DNA from: Candidatus Leptofilum proximum
Lineage (GTDB): Bacteria > Chloroflexota > Anaerolineae > Promineifilales > Promineifilaceae
Direction of reading: 5' to 3'
Length of the DNA stretch: 64,000 nt
Assembly (NCBI GenBank): GCA_016710325.1
Contig: JADJXK010000002.1
Location: 1,860,001-1,924,000 of the forward strand
Positions 15,824 through 25,447 of this stretch are shown piece by piece (the first letter of the stretch is position 1; every line of letters begins with the position of its first letter). A model generated the notes under the pieces. It did not search any database. It was given only the letters and a program-made list of their open reading frames with translations, and was not told where the DNA came from. The translations under genes and the position numbers were made by a program.

Positions 15824-18562
15824 ATGAGAAAAGTTTTACTGTTGTTGATCCTGCTGTTTTTATTCGCTTGCAGCAACAGCCCGGACGCGGCTGATTCAGA
15901 TACGGCATCCATTGATAATTCAGCGGCAACGGCCGTTCCCTCTGCCAACGAACCAGAAACAACCACCCCTGAGGAAACCATTACCCTGCACATGATCGCC
16001 TACGACTATGAAATGGGCAGCTACAACGACCTGATTGAGACGTTTGAAGCGGAAAACCCCGGCGTGGCCATCAAGATGGTTTCCCTGGAAGAAACGTTGG
16101 GGCTGGAAAGCGGCGGTATGGGCCAATGGCCAGATGACGCCGATAGACGGATCGTCTCGGCCGCCGATATAGTCACCACCAATGCAGTTGGCGTGGTCAA
16201 CAGCGGCTCAGGACTTCTGCTGGATCTACGGCCGTTGGCCGAAGCCGATTCCACCTTTGACCGGGCTGATTTTTACCCCAACGCCCTGGAATATTTTGAA
16301 CGCGATGGCGGACTGTGGGGTCTGCCCACCGAACTCAACTTCTCCATGATGTTTTTCAACAAAGATGCTTTCGATGCCGCTGGGGTTGCCTATCCCCAGC
16401 CGGGCTGGTCGTGGGATGATTTTTTGGCCGCTGCCCAGGCCACCACCGTGCGGGAAAACGGGGAAGTGACTCAGTGGGGGCTGGTGCAGGTTGGCGGTGG
16501 GGCAGTCCAGTTTGTTTTGCCCCGCACTGGGCCCGTCGTCAACACCGAGACCGACCCGCCCACGGTGCAAATCGACCGGCCCGAAGTTGCCGAGATGCTG
16601 CGCTGGTACACTGACCTGTTTTTACTCCATGAAGTCACCCCCATTCTGGAAAACCCGGAACCCGATGAAGACGGCGTTTTCTTTCCGCCCGGTTACCAGC
16701 TCATTGAGGAAGGCAAGGCCGTCATGTGGCCCGAATATTCAGGGTCGTGGGAGTGGCGCAGCCAGCAGGGGAACGTGGGCATCGTGCCCTTCCCGGTTGA
16801 TGCACCGGATGACCGAACCAGTGAAGTGTACGTCACCGGCTACACGGTGAGCAGCGGCACACGGCACCCCGAACTGGCCTGGCGCTGGATCAACTTCCTC
16901 TCGCAGCAGCCTTCGCCCAATGAGTTTAACCAGAACACGGCCGTACCCGCCCGCCGCTCCCTCGCCGAAGCATCTGGCTTCTGGGACCGGGTCGATCCGG
17001 AATATGCCACGGCTTTGCAGTACGCGCTGGATCATTCCTACACCATCGCGTTTAACGCTGGTTACGGCGCTTTCTTGGACGCCGCTGAGGCTGTCTTGCA
17101 GGAGGGATTATCCGTCGAAGAAGCGTTAGCCCAGGCCCAGGCACAAGCCGAAACAGCCATCGCCGATTTTGCTGCCGCCCAAGAAGAGGTGGAACAGGAA
17201 GAAGTGGTCATTGTGGCGCCCGAGGAAGAAATCGTGCCCGAAGGGGCGGTGAGCATCGTCTTTATGGCGGTCAGTGGGCCGGGTGGTCTGCAGCCCTACC
17301 GCGATCTCATCCCCATTTTCCAGCAAACCCATCCCGATATTGTGGTCGATCTGCAAACGCCGAACTTTGGCGCTAGCCCCACCTACCTGCGCAGCGTGGC
17401 CGCCGACAGCGACTGCTTGCAGTGGTTTGGCGGTGTGTATAACGAGGCCGACCGCACGGCCGTTTTAAACATGGAACCCTTCCTGGACGCCGATCCCGAA
17501 TTGAGTCCGGCCGATTTTTATCCTTCGGCCGTGGAGCAGTTTTCCTACCAGGGCCAGCTGTGGGCCATCCCGGCAGAAATGAACCTGACCGTACTCTACT
17601 ACAACAAGGCGCTCTTCGATGAAGCGGCCCTGCCCTACCCCAGCACCGGCTGGACCACCGACGACTTTTTGGCAGCGGCCGTTGCCCTCACCCGCGGCGA
17701 CGATCCCGAAACCAAGCAGTACGGCTACGTCCCCCAGGAATTTGAGCTGAACGAGATTACCATGTTCATGGAACGGCTCGGCGCGCAGCTGGTAAACGAT
17801 GCCATCGACCCGCCGCAGCTGACCTTTACCGATCCCAGCGTCGTCGAAGCGATGCGCTGGCTGACCGGCCTGACCACCGAACACGGCGTCAAACCCGTTT
17901 TTATCACCGACATCACCGGCGGCAGCAGCTTTGCTGAAGAGCGCAATGACCTCATCGAAAACGGCCGTGCCGCCATGTGGGTCGATCAAGGTTTTGGCTC
18001 GTTTCCGGAACTCGATTTAAGCGCCCTGGACGTCGGCATTGTGCCGCTGCCCACTGGCCCAGATGGAACGGCCGTAGCCACCAACTCCGTCACCGGCTAC
18101 TACATTTCGGCCCAGACGGAGCAGCGGCAGGCGTGTTGGGAATGGATCAAGTTCCTCACCGACCAGCCCATTGCTGCCGAATTTGGCAACACCATCCCGG
18201 CCAAAATCAGCGTGGCGGACTCAGACGCCTATACTCAGGCCGTCGGCGCTGAGCTGGCCACCGCCAACCGGGCATCCGTGGCGGGCTTTACCGGCTCCTC
18301 CACCGAGCTGCGGCTGAGCACCAGCGCCAGCTGGCTGGGCACCGGTTTCTTCTGGTGGCAGGCTTACGCCTATGACCAGATTGTGCAGGATGGTGTACCG
18401 GTTGAGGAGGCGTTAACGGCCGTTCAGGACAAAGCCGATGCCTACCGCGAGTGCATCATCGCCAACAACGCCCAGGAAGACCAAAACGGCCAAAGCCGCT
18501 GCCTGGGCCAGGTCGATGACACAGTACCGGACTTTTTTATTGAAATAGATGAAGAGGAATAA
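15824..18562 (+). CDS. Lipoprotein with two fused solute-binding-protein domains
   Basis: The ATG follows GGAGG by a few bases and gives a signal with Cys16 in an LFLFAC lipobox. Two family-1-like SBP domains follow (about 50-445 and 490-900) with a Glu-rich link. The order and sequence match the ectodomain of the anti-sigma factor at 6670: the same YNKxxFDxAGxxYPxxGW stretches, a CWEWIKFL motif and a C-terminal AYRxCIIANN with Cys residues. The paralogy suggests one binds the ligand for the ABC module while the other reports it to the sigma factor. Which ligand is unknown; SBP family 1 members usually bind sugars. Tandem SBPs in one chain are uncommon. Confidence 0.85.
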   Translation: MRKVLLLLILLFLFACSNSPDAADSDTASIDNSAATAVPSANEPETTTPEETITLHMIAYDYEMGSYNDLIETFEAENPGVAIKMVSLEETLGLESGGMGQWPDDADRRIVSAADIVTTNAVGVVNSGSGLLLDLRPLAEADSTFDRADFYPNALEYFERDGGLWGLPTELNFSMMFFNKDAFDAAGVAYPQPGWSWDDFLAAAQATTVRENGEVTQWGLVQVGGGAVQFVLPRTGPVVNTETDPPTVQIDRPEVAEMLRWYTDLFLLHEVTPILENPEPDEDGVFFPPGYQLIEEGKAVMWPEYSGSWEWRSQQGNVGIVPFPVDAPDDRTSEVYVTGYTVSSGTRHPELAWRWINFLSQQPSPNEFNQNTAVPARRSLAEASGFWDRVDPEYATALQYALDHSYTIAFNAGYGAFLDAAEAVLQEGLSVEEALAQAQAQAETAIADFAAAQEEVEQEEVVIVAPEEEIVPEGAVSIVFMAVSGPGGLQPYRDLIPIFQQTHPDIVVDLQTPNFGASPTYLRSVAADSDCLQWFGGVYNEADRTAVLNMEPFLDADPELSPADFYPSAVEQFSYQGQLWAIPAEMNLTVLYYNKALFDEAALPYPSTGWTTDDFLAAAVALTRGDDPETKQYGYVPQEFELNEITMFMERLGAQLVNDAIDPPQLTFTDPSVVEAMRWLTGLTTEHGVKPVFITDITGGSSFAEERNDLIENGRAAMWVDQGFGSFPELDLSALDVGIVPLPTGPDGTAVATNSVTGYYISAQTEQRQACWEWIKFLTDQPIAAEFGNTIPAKISVADSDAYTQAVGAELATANRASVAGFTGSSTELRLSTSASWLGTGFFWWQAYAYDQIVQDGVPVEEALTAVQDKADAYRECIIANNAQEDQNGQSRCLGQVDDTVPDFFIEIDEEE

Positions 18563-18618
18563 AACGTGAAACGTGAAACGTGAGGGATTTATCACGCTTC
18601 ACGTTTCACGTTTCACGG
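18563..18618. repeat. GTGAAAC-type inverted repeat before an ATPase start
   Basis: ACGTGAAACGTGAAACGTGA and mirrored TTTCACG units form a hairpin ending 9 bp before the ATG. Confidence 0.85.
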
Positions 18619-18627
18619 CCTTTTGTT

Positions 18628-19317
18628 ATGGAATCAATCATCCGCGTGGAAAACATTTCCCGCCTATATCACGTCGGTAGCCGGGCGGTGCCGGCGCTGC
18701 AGGGCGTATCGCTGACGGCCGTGGCCGGGCAGGTGGTGGCCCTGCGCGGCCGTTCCGGCTCGGGCAAAACCACGCTGCTTAACTGCATCGGTGGGCTGGA
18801 CCGGCCCAACTCTGGGCGCATCTGGGTGGGCGACGACGAGGTGACCCAGCTGGCCGAAGCCCGGCTGGTGCAGCTGCGCCGCCAGCGCATCGGCTTTGTT
18901 TTCCAGTCGCACGCCCTGCTGCCCACCTACTCCGCCCGGGAAAACGTGGATTTGATGCTGAGGTTGGCCAATTTGTCACGCAAAGAAAGGCTGGCCCGCA
19001 CCGAACAGGTGCTGCGGCTGGTGGGGCTGGGCAAATGGATGGATCATCGGCCGTTTGAGCTGTCTGGCGGGCAGCAGCAGCGGGTGGCCATTGCCCGGGC
19101 CATCGCCACCCGCCCCGCCGTCATCCTGGCCGATGAACCCACCGGCGAGTTAGACACAGCCACTGGCCAGCAAATCTTGCAGCTCTTCCGCCACATCGCC
19201 GACGTGGAAGGCACGACGGTTCTAATTGCTACCCACGACCTGGCAGTTGATGCCTTTGCCGATGAGGTGGTTCATTTGCAAGACGGCCGTCTTGCCCCCT
19301 CTCACACACCGGCGTAA
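18628..19317 (+). CDS. ABC transporter ATPase (MacB/LolD type)
   Basis: The ATG lies just after a GTGAAAC repeat and gives 229 residues, the usual size for this family. Walker A is GRSGSGKTT at 41-49. The Q-loop is in VFQSHALLPTYSA, the signature is LSGGQQQRVAIARA, Walker B is VILADEPTGELD, and the H-loop is ATHD. It is the second ATPase for one FtsX permease in the cluster, so the two may form a heterodimer or serve different partners. It converges with the sugar permease gene with only a 7-bp gap and no visible terminator. Confidence 0.9.
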   Translation: MESIIRVENISRLYHVGSRAVPALQGVSLTAVAGQVVALRGRSGSGKTTLLNCIGGLDRPNSGRIWVGDDEVTQLAEARLVQLRRQRIGFVFQSHALLPTYSARENVDLMLRLANLSRKERLARTEQVLRLVGLGKWMDHRPFELSGGQQQRVAIARAIATRPAVILADEPTGELDTATGQQILQLFRHIADVEGTTVLIATHDLAVDAFADEVVHLQDGRLAPSHTPA

Positions 19318-19324
19318 CCACAAA

Positions 19325-20389
19325 TCAGGTAGAATCGGTTGTCAGAATTTCGCCTACGGCAATCTCTCCCTGTGCCGCATGCGCTTTGGCCGATGTTCTG
19401 GCCAGCGCCTGACGCTTTTTCCTGGTGGAAGAAAACAGGCTTTGCACGCCGATAAAGATAAGCGTCAGCGCCCCAACGGCAATTCGTGTCCACCAGGAGC
19501 TCAGCTCACCGTTAAATTGGATGAGCATCTGGATCAGCCCGGTAACCAGAACACCAAACAGCGTGCCAAACACATACCCCTGGCCCCCGGTCAGCAGCGT
19601 GCCGCCAATCACCACCGAGGCAATCGCGTCCAGCTCCACGTTCGTGGCGTATAATCCATGCCCTGAAAGTAAAGAGATGCTAAAAACGATCCCGGCCAGG
19701 GCGGAGCAAAAGCCGTTGAGCGCGTACACAGACACCTTAACTCGCCCCACCGGCAAGCCCATCAACAAAGCAGATTGTTCGTTGCCCCCGATGGCGTAGA
19801 TGGTACGGCCGTAACGCGTAAAATGAGCAATATACATGCCCACCACCAACACCACAACGGCAATCACGGCGCCTAAGCTCAAGAAAGCGCGCTCAAAAAA
19901 TGGCAGCTGAATGCGGGACAAAGCCATCGTCCGGTAAAACGGATCGTGAATAGGAATTGCGTCCAGGCTGATGAAAAAGCACATCCCCCTGGCAAAAAAC
20001 ATGCCCGCCAGCGTCACAATAAAAGGCTGCACCTTAAAAAAGTGGATGATGGCCCCCATAGTCCCGCCAAACAAGGTGCCCATGAGCAGCATCAGCGGAA
20101 TAACCAGCAGCGGGCTCATGCCCAAATTTTCCAGCAAGGCCGCCGAAGCCACCGAAGTCAGGGCAATAACCGCCCCCACCGAAAGGTCAATTCCCTCCGT
20201 CAAAATCACAAAGGTCATTCCCACAGAAGTAATGAGCAAGAAGCCATTGTTAATGAAAAGGTTGAAGAACGCCTGTGGCTGGCGCATTCCTTTGTACTCT
20301 AGAAAGCCGTACAAATAAAGAAGCGCGAAGACACCAAACGTGGCCAACAAAGGCACAAACTTCCTGTCAATTTTTAACCTGTCGATCAT
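19325..20389 (-). CDS. yjfF: Sugar ABC transporter permease (YjfF-like)
   Basis: This RbsC-type permease of 354 residues has about ten hydrophobic segments and the family loop GGNEQSALLMGLPVGRVK plus ALNGFCSALAGIVFS. It is the last gene of the minus-strand importer and overlaps the YtfT-like gene by 4 bp. Order and sequence features match the E. coli galactofuranose importer ytfQRT-yjfF. The C-terminal ~30 residues are charged and not part of the core. The substrate is inferred from gene order; other furanoses or pentoses are possible. Confidence 0.85.
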   Translation of the reverse strand: MIDRLKIDRKFVPLLATFGVFALLYLYGFLEYKGMRQPQAFFNLFINNGFLLITSVGMTFVILTEGIDLSVGAVIALTSVASAALLENLGMSPLLVIPLMLLMGTLFGGTMGAIIHFFKVQPFIVTLAGMFFARGMCFFISLDAIPIHDPFYRTMALSRIQLPFFERAFLSLGAVIAVVVLVVGMYIAHFTRYGRTIYAIGGNEQSALLMGLPVGRVKVSVYALNGFCSALAGIVFSISLLSGHGLYATNVELDAIASVVIGGTLLTGGQGYVFGTLFGVLVTGLIQMLIQFNGELSSWWTRIAVGALTLIFIGVQSLFSSTRKKRQALARTSAKAHAAQGEIAVGEILTTDST

Positions 20390-21456
20390 GATTGCACCCC
20401 AACTCTTTCAAAAACGCGGGTTAGCACAACCTTGGTCTGATCCGAATACAGCAAGATAACCAGGAGGACAACCAATCCCTTTATGGCCGAAGCTGCCATA
20501 GCCGGTACCCCCACCGCGTACATCGTGGTGGTGGTGCTCTGTATGACTAAAGCCCCGATTACGCTGGCCAATAACGAGAAACGGCCGCCTGACATCAAAG
20601 TTCCCCCAATCACCACCGCCAGAATGGCGTCTAGCTCCAACATCAGCCCGGCATTGTTGGCATCGGCGCTTTTCACGTTGGAACTGTAGATCAACCCGGC
20701 AATACCGGCGCAAAAACCACTAAAAGTATAAACAGCCAGCTTGATATTGTTTTCGCTAATGCCACTCAAAAGGCTGGACCGGGGATTGATGCCCACCGAC
20801 TCCACAAACAAGCCAAAGGCGGTTCGCCGGGCCCACAACCAGGCACACAAATAAACAAAGGCCACAATAAAAAGCGTAAACGGCAAACCCAACACGTAAC
20901 CATTACCAATGAAAAAGTACGGGCTGTAATAAACGGTAATGATTTGACCGTGCGTTATGAGCTGGGCAATGCCCCGACCGGCCACCATTAGCACCAGCGT
21001 CGCCACCATGGGCTGGATTTTTGCCCTGGAAACCAGCAGTCCATTCCAAAAGCCACACAGCGTAGCTACAAACAAGGCAGCCATAATGCACTGCCACAGG
21101 GGCGTACTGGTGGTATCCTTGATCAGCTCTTCGGAACTGATTAGCTCCGTGGCCAGAGCCGGGTTAATGAGCACGGTAGCTGTGCCCGCAGCAATAGCCA
21201 CGACGGCTCCAACAGAAAGATCAACACCGCCCGTAGCAATCACCATCGTCATGCCAATGGCCAGCAGCATCAAAATGGAGCCGCGATTTAAGATGTCAAT
21301 CAAAAAGCCAGACAAATGCCCGTTCTTGATTTCAATGTCGTAAAATCCGGGGGTAAAAAACAGGTTGAAGAGCATAATCAGCGCCAGCGCCAAAAGCGGC
21401 CAAAACAGTTGACTATCTCTTATTTTTTGCCATGAGAGATTAGACCGTCTCATCAT
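20386..21456 (-). CDS. ytfT: Sugar ABC transporter permease (YtfT-like)
   Basis: The 356-residue inner-membrane protein shows the RbsC/YtfT pattern: the LAIGMTMVIATGGVDLSVGAVVAIAAG segment and the VESVGINPRSSLLSGI loop. It overlaps the upstream ATPase by 4 bp and the downstream YjfF-like gene by 4 bp, so translation is coupled. Together with the other permease it forms the heterodimeric membrane pore of the importer. Confidence 0.87.
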   Translation of the reverse strand: MMRRSNLSWQKIRDSQLFWPLLALALIMLFNLFFTPGFYDIEIKNGHLSGFLIDILNRGSILMLLAIGMTMVIATGGVDLSVGAVVAIAAGTATVLINPALATELISSEELIKDTTSTPLWQCIMAALFVATLCGFWNGLLVSRAKIQPMVATLVLMVAGRGIAQLITHGQIITVYYSPYFFIGNGYVLGLPFTLFIVAFVYLCAWLWARRTAFGLFVESVGINPRSSLLSGISENNIKLAVYTFSGFCAGIAGLIYSSNVKSADANNAGLMLELDAILAVVIGGTLMSGGRFSLLASVIGALVIQSTTTTMYAVGVPAMAASAIKGLVVLLVILLYSDQTKVVLTRVFERVGVQS

Positions 21457-22970
21457 CCACTCCCTGCCATTGTTTGCATAATGGTATGCTCGTCCACTTC
21501 ATCACTGAACTCAGTGACTTTTTGTTGATCCCGCAGTACAACAATCCGGTGACATGTTCGCAACACCTCTTCCAATTCTGATGAGATGAAAATACAAGCT
21601 TTGCCCTCTTCTGCCAGTTCCAATACAAGCTTCTGAATTTCAGCCTTGGCGCCAACATCAATACCCCTGGTTGGCTCATCCAAAATGAGCACCTGCGGAT
21701 TTGTGGCCAGCCACCGGGCCAAAATCACCTTTTGCTGGTTACCGCCGCTCAAGTTTTTAACCGGCTGGTCGGCCGAAGGTGTGCTGATATTTAGCATCTT
21801 GATGAATTTTTCAGCGATTTCGTACTGCTGCTGCCTGGATAGACGTCTGGCCCACCCCCGGTTAGATTGAATGGCCAGGATGATGTTTTCCCTGACCGTT
21901 AGTTCGTCAACGATGCCATCCGCCTTACGATCTTCAGGACAAAAGGCGATGCCCTTGTTAATTGCGTCAGCCGGAGAATGATTCTTGATCATGTTACCGG
22001 CCATGGAGAGGGTGCCACTATCCGGTTTGTCAATACCAAACAGCAACTGTGCCGTTTCTGTTCGGCCAGACCCTAATAAACCGGCCAGCCCCAAAACTTC
22101 ACCGGCATATAAATCCAGGTCAAACGGCGCCATTGAACCTGCTTTGCCCAATCCGTTGGCTTGTAGTAGGGGCGTTCTTTCCTGCCGTTTGTCGCTGGTC
22201 AATTTGATTTGAACCATGTCGTTAAAGTCGCCCATGACCCGGCCAATCATCTTGGCAATCAGTTCCAGCCGGGGAAGGCTGCTGGTTTCGTGTGTACCCA
22301 CCAGGCTCCCATTCCTGAGAATCGTTATCCTGTCAGTAACCTCATAAATTTGATCAATGAAATGGGTAATAAAAATGATTCCCAGGCCCTCACTTTTTAG
22401 TTTGCGCATCACCTGGAAAAGCTGTTCTGTTTCGTGGGCGTCCAGGCTGGAGGTCGGCTCATCCAGGATGAGAATCTTGGCGTCAGAGATGTCCAGCGCG
22501 CGGGCAATCGCCGCCATTTGCTGGACGGCGATCGAGTACTCACCCAGGTCTTTGGTGACGTCAATCTCCACATCCAGGCGCAGCAGCACTTGGCTAGCTC
22601 TTTCTTGCATCGCCTGCCAATCGATCCGGCCAAATTTTCGTGGCTCACGGCCAATGAGAATGTTCTCGGCAACAGAAAGATTGTCGCACAGATTAATTTC
22701 TTGATAAACGGTGCTGATGCCTAATTCTTGGGCATGCTGCGGAGATCTAACCTGAATCGGCTTCCCGTCCAAAGTAACGCTGCCGGCATCCAGCCGCTCC
22801 ACGCCGGTAATGATTTTGACGAGCGTGGATTTGCCGGCGCCGTTCTCACCCACCAGGGCATGAATTTCCCCGCTTCTCAAATCAAAATCGACATTTTCAA
22901 GCGCCTGGACACCAGGGAATGCCTTGAAAATGCCTTGCATTGACAGAAGTGTTCTGTTTGTCTCTGGCAT
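21453..22970 (-). CDS. ytfR: Sugar ABC importer ATPase with two nucleotide-binding domains (YtfR-like)
   Basis: I start at the ATG preceded by GGGAGAAGAA; an upstream in-frame Met would add 14 unrelated residues. The 505-residue chain has two ATPase domains (about 1-245 and 255-500). The first has Walker A GENGAGKST and Walker B KILILDEPTSSLD. The second has the degenerate Walker A GLLGSGRTE, the usual RbsA/XylG/YtfR asymmetry, with an NLSGGNQQKVILARWL signature. It follows the SBP gene by 227 bp, longer than the other spacings, but is co-directional. Confidence 0.9.
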   Translation of the reverse strand: MPETNRTLLSMQGIFKAFPGVQALENVDFDLRSGEIHALVGENGAGKSTLVKIITGVERLDAGSVTLDGKPIQVRSPQHAQELGISTVYQEINLCDNLSVAENILIGREPRKFGRIDWQAMQERASQVLLRLDVEIDVTKDLGEYSIAVQQMAAIARALDISDAKILILDEPTSSLDAHETEQLFQVMRKLKSEGLGIIFITHFIDQIYEVTDRITILRNGSLVGTHETSSLPRLELIAKMIGRVMGDFNDMVQIKLTSDKRQERTPLLQANGLGKAGSMAPFDLDLYAGEVLGLAGLLGSGRTETAQLLFGIDKPDSGTLSMAGNMIKNHSPADAINKGIAFCPEDRKADGIVDELTVRENIILAIQSNRGWARRLSRQQQYEIAEKFIKMLNISTPSADQPVKNLSGGNQQKVILARWLATNPQVLILDEPTRGIDVGAKAEIQKLVLELAEEGKACIFISSELEEVLRTCHRIVVLRDQQKVTEFSDEVDEHTIMQTMAGSG

Positions 22971-23095
22971 TTCTTCTCCCTTCTGACGTTGCGGATGAGG
23001 AGCGGCATACAATGTCGCTCCTCATCATTATCGTTCAAACTTAGGAAAAAGTTTTCTGGCCCTCGTCGAACAGGATGCTGATTACAGTTTAGCAA

Positions 23096-23145
23096 AGATT
23101 ACGCAGATTTATCTGATTATTTCATCTTTTCAACCTGCGTAATCT
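23096..23145. repeat. AGATTACGCAG inverted repeat
   Basis: AGATTACGCAG and CTGCGTAATCT, 11 bp each, are separated by 28 bp of AT-rich sequence between the SBP and ATPase genes. It belongs to a type seen also at 12.74 and 61.02 kb. Confidence 0.6.
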
Positions 23146-23197
23146 ATGGTTTTAAATCACAGAGATCCTCAATTGACGTTGAACCAATCTTCTTGTC

Positions 23198-24172
23198 TTA
23201 ATACTTGCGTTCAGGCAGCAGTTCTGCGGCATTTTCAGGATAGTAAACGCTTTCCTCTGAAGGAACCCATTCGGGAAGTTCTTCCCCATTTACAGCACGC
23301 AGGGCCAGTTCATAAAACTGCGGGCCAAGCAACGGGTTGCATTCAACTGTTACGTTAAGTTTGCCAGCAATCATCGCCTCAAATGCGCCACGAACCGCGT
23401 CAACGGAAACGATTTTAATGTCCACACCGGGTTTCAAGCCAAACTCTTCGATAGCTTGAATGGCGCCGATGGCCATGTCATCGTTGTGGGCATACAGGCC
23501 AACAATCTCGTCGCCGTAGTTTTTGAGGAAGGCTTCCATGACTTCTTTGCCCTGGGCACGGGTGAAATCACCGGATTGAGAATCGATAATTTCGATGTTA
23601 TCGGCCAGAGTTTCGCGGAATCCGTCGTAACGGTCGTTGGCAGGCGCGGAACCTACGGTGCCGACCAATTCTACAATTTTGCCACCCTCCGGCAGAAGTG
23701 TGTTCATCTCGTTACCGGCTTTGCGGCCCTCTTCGACGAAGTCGGAGCCCAGGTATGTGGCGTACAGTTCGCGCGGCACATCGGCACGGCGGTCTACCAT
23801 GATGACGGGGATACCGGCATCTTTGGCTTCTTGCAGCACCGTTTCCCACCCTGTCTCTACCACGGGCGAGAAGCCGATAACATCAACACCCTCGGCGATG
23901 TAGGAACGAATGGCGGCAATCTGGTTTTCTTGTTTTTGCTGGGCATCGGAGAATTTGAGTTCAACACCGAGCTGTTCGGCCGTTTCCTTAATAGAAGCGG
24001 TGTTAGCCGTGCGCCATTCACTCTCAGCACCAATTTGGGCGTAGCCAACCACCAGGGTTTCATAGGTTTCTTCGGCGGCCTCATCGGCAGCCGGTTCATC
24101 TCCTCCTGAACCGCACCCGACGAGCATAAAAAACGCCATCATAAAAACAACAAGCAGGCTTAACTTTCTCAT
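23198..24172 (-). CDS. ytfQ: Galactofuranose-type ABC binding lipoprotein (YtfQ-like)
   Basis: The ATG chosen follows GAAGGAG and gives a lipobox Cys in FFMLVGC near residue 20. The mature part is a periplasmic-binding-protein type I fold: VGYAQIGAESEWRTANTASIKE at the start, DRRADVP and DDMAIGAIQAIEEFGLKPG later, as in YtfQ. It is one of two closely similar paralogues; the other lies just upstream. The two share most of these motifs, so they may differ in ligand affinity or specificity. Confidence 0.87.
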   Translation of the reverse strand: MRKLSLLVVFMMAFFMLVGCGSGGDEPAADEAAEETYETLVVGYAQIGAESEWRTANTASIKETAEQLGVELKFSDAQQKQENQIAAIRSYIAEGVDVIGFSPVVETGWETVLQEAKDAGIPVIMVDRRADVPRELYATYLGSDFVEEGRKAGNEMNTLLPEGGKIVELVGTVGSAPANDRYDGFRETLADNIEIIDSQSGDFTRAQGKEVMEAFLKNYGDEIVGLYAHNDDMAIGAIQAIEEFGLKPGVDIKIVSVDAVRGAFEAMIAGKLNVTVECNPLLGPQFYELALRAVNGEELPEWVPSEESVYYPENAAELLPERKY

Positions 24173-24338
24173 TATATTCGATCTCCTTCTTTTATTGTGG
24201 AACGGGGTAACGGATAAGGGTTTCATTTTGCCCGGGATAAAATGAAACGGTAATGTGTCCATCATACGGGCTAAAATAGACAACAATCAATGGATTTTTT
24301 TAGGCACTTTTTACAGAATGGCTCTGTTTTGTGGCGCA

Positions 24339-24372
24339 ACAAAAAACCCTCCTGATGGAGGGTTCGATTTTT
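24339..24372 (-). terminator. Terminator between the two binding-protein genes
   Basis: AACCCTCC and GGAGGGTT arms flank TGAT; the minus strand then reads into a T run, so it can end transcription after the first binding-protein gene. The plus strand also carries a T8 run. This may give unequal expression of the two SBPs. Confidence 0.75.
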
Positions 24373-24428
24373 TTTGGCGAATGTTGGATTTTTTTGGATG
24401 GGTGCGGAGGATCCTCCTTCAACCGCCA

Positions 24429-25442
24429 TCAATACTTCCGTGTCGGCAAAACCTCTTCCGCGTCTTCCGGGAAAAAGATCTCCTCTTCAGACGGTATCCA
24501 TTTGGGCACAACCTCACCATTAACCACTTTCAAAGCCAGCTCAAAAAACTGCGGTCCGAGCAATGGATTACATTCAATGGTGGCGTTCAACTTGCCGTCA
24601 ATCATTGCCTGAAACGCATCACGAATGGCGTCAATTGACACAATCTTAATGTCCTCACCCGGTTTTAAGCCGTACGCCTCAATGGCCTGAATCGCCCCAA
24701 TCGCCATATCATCGTTATGGGCATAAACCGCATCAATTTCATCCCCATAAAGCTGCAAGAAGTCTCCCATCACCTCTTCCCCCTTTGCCCGGGTAAAATC
24801 GCCACTCTGAGATGCGATAATTCTCATTCCCGGATAGTCTTGGATGATTTCGCGAAATCCCTCATACCGATCAATGGCTGGCGCCGAGCCCACTGTGCCA
24901 ACCAACTCCACAATATCACCCTCTCCACCTAGCAAATCTACCATTACTCTGGCTGCATTTCGCCCCTCCTCCACAAAATCAGACCCCAGGTAGGTGGTAT
25001 ATAAATCCTCAGGCACATCAGCCCGTCTGTCGACCAGGATAATGGGAATCCCCGCATCTTTCGCCTCCTGAAAAACCGAATCCCAACCCGTCTCGACAAC
25101 GGGAGAGACGCCAATCACATCCACCTGCTGGGCAATAAAGGTACGAATCGCTTTTATTTGATTTTCCTGCTTTTGCTGGCCATCGGAAAAAATTAACTCC
25201 ACACCCAAATTCTCGGCTGCTTCTTTGATGGAGGCAGTGTTGCCCGTGCGCCACTCACTCTCGGCCCCGATCTGTGAATAACCAACAACCAGGTCTTCAT
25301 AGGCTATGATGCCGTCCTCCACGTTGGATAGCAGAACAGTATCCTCTGTAATTGCAGCTGCATCGGACTGACAGGCTGCCAGAAAGAGAACCAACCAGAT
25401 GAACCCGAAACGTTGTTTTAGAAACCCGTTCATTGTTCTCAT
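24429..25442 (-). CDS. Second YtfQ-like ABC binding lipoprotein
   Basis: The paralogue of the 23198-24172 product, with the same VGYSQIGAESEWRTGNTASIKE opening and the same DRRADVP and AYGLKPGED motifs. The N-terminus has a signal with an LFLAAC lipobox. The start may be the ATG at 25442, 5 bp after the histidine kinase stop, or the ATG at 25433. It is the first transport gene after the two-component system, so it could act as a ligand presenter to the kinase as well as to the importer. A terminator separates it from the second SBP. Confidence 0.85.
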   Translation of the reverse strand: MRTMNGFLKQRFGFIWLVLFLAACQSDAAAITEDTVLLSNVEDGIIAYEDLVVGYSQIGAESEWRTGNTASIKEAAENLGVELIFSDGQQKQENQIKAIRTFIAQQVDVIGVSPVVETGWDSVFQEAKDAGIPIILVDRRADVPEDLYTTYLGSDFVEEGRNAARVMVDLLGGEGDIVELVGTVGSAPAIDRYEGFREIIQDYPGMRIIASQSGDFTRAKGEEVMGDFLQLYGDEIDAVYAHNDDMAIGAIQAIEAYGLKPGEDIKIVSIDAIRDAFQAMIDGKLNATIECNPLLGPQFFELALKVVNGEVVPKWIPSEEEIFFPEDAEEVLPTRKY

Positions 25443-25447
25443 ACACC

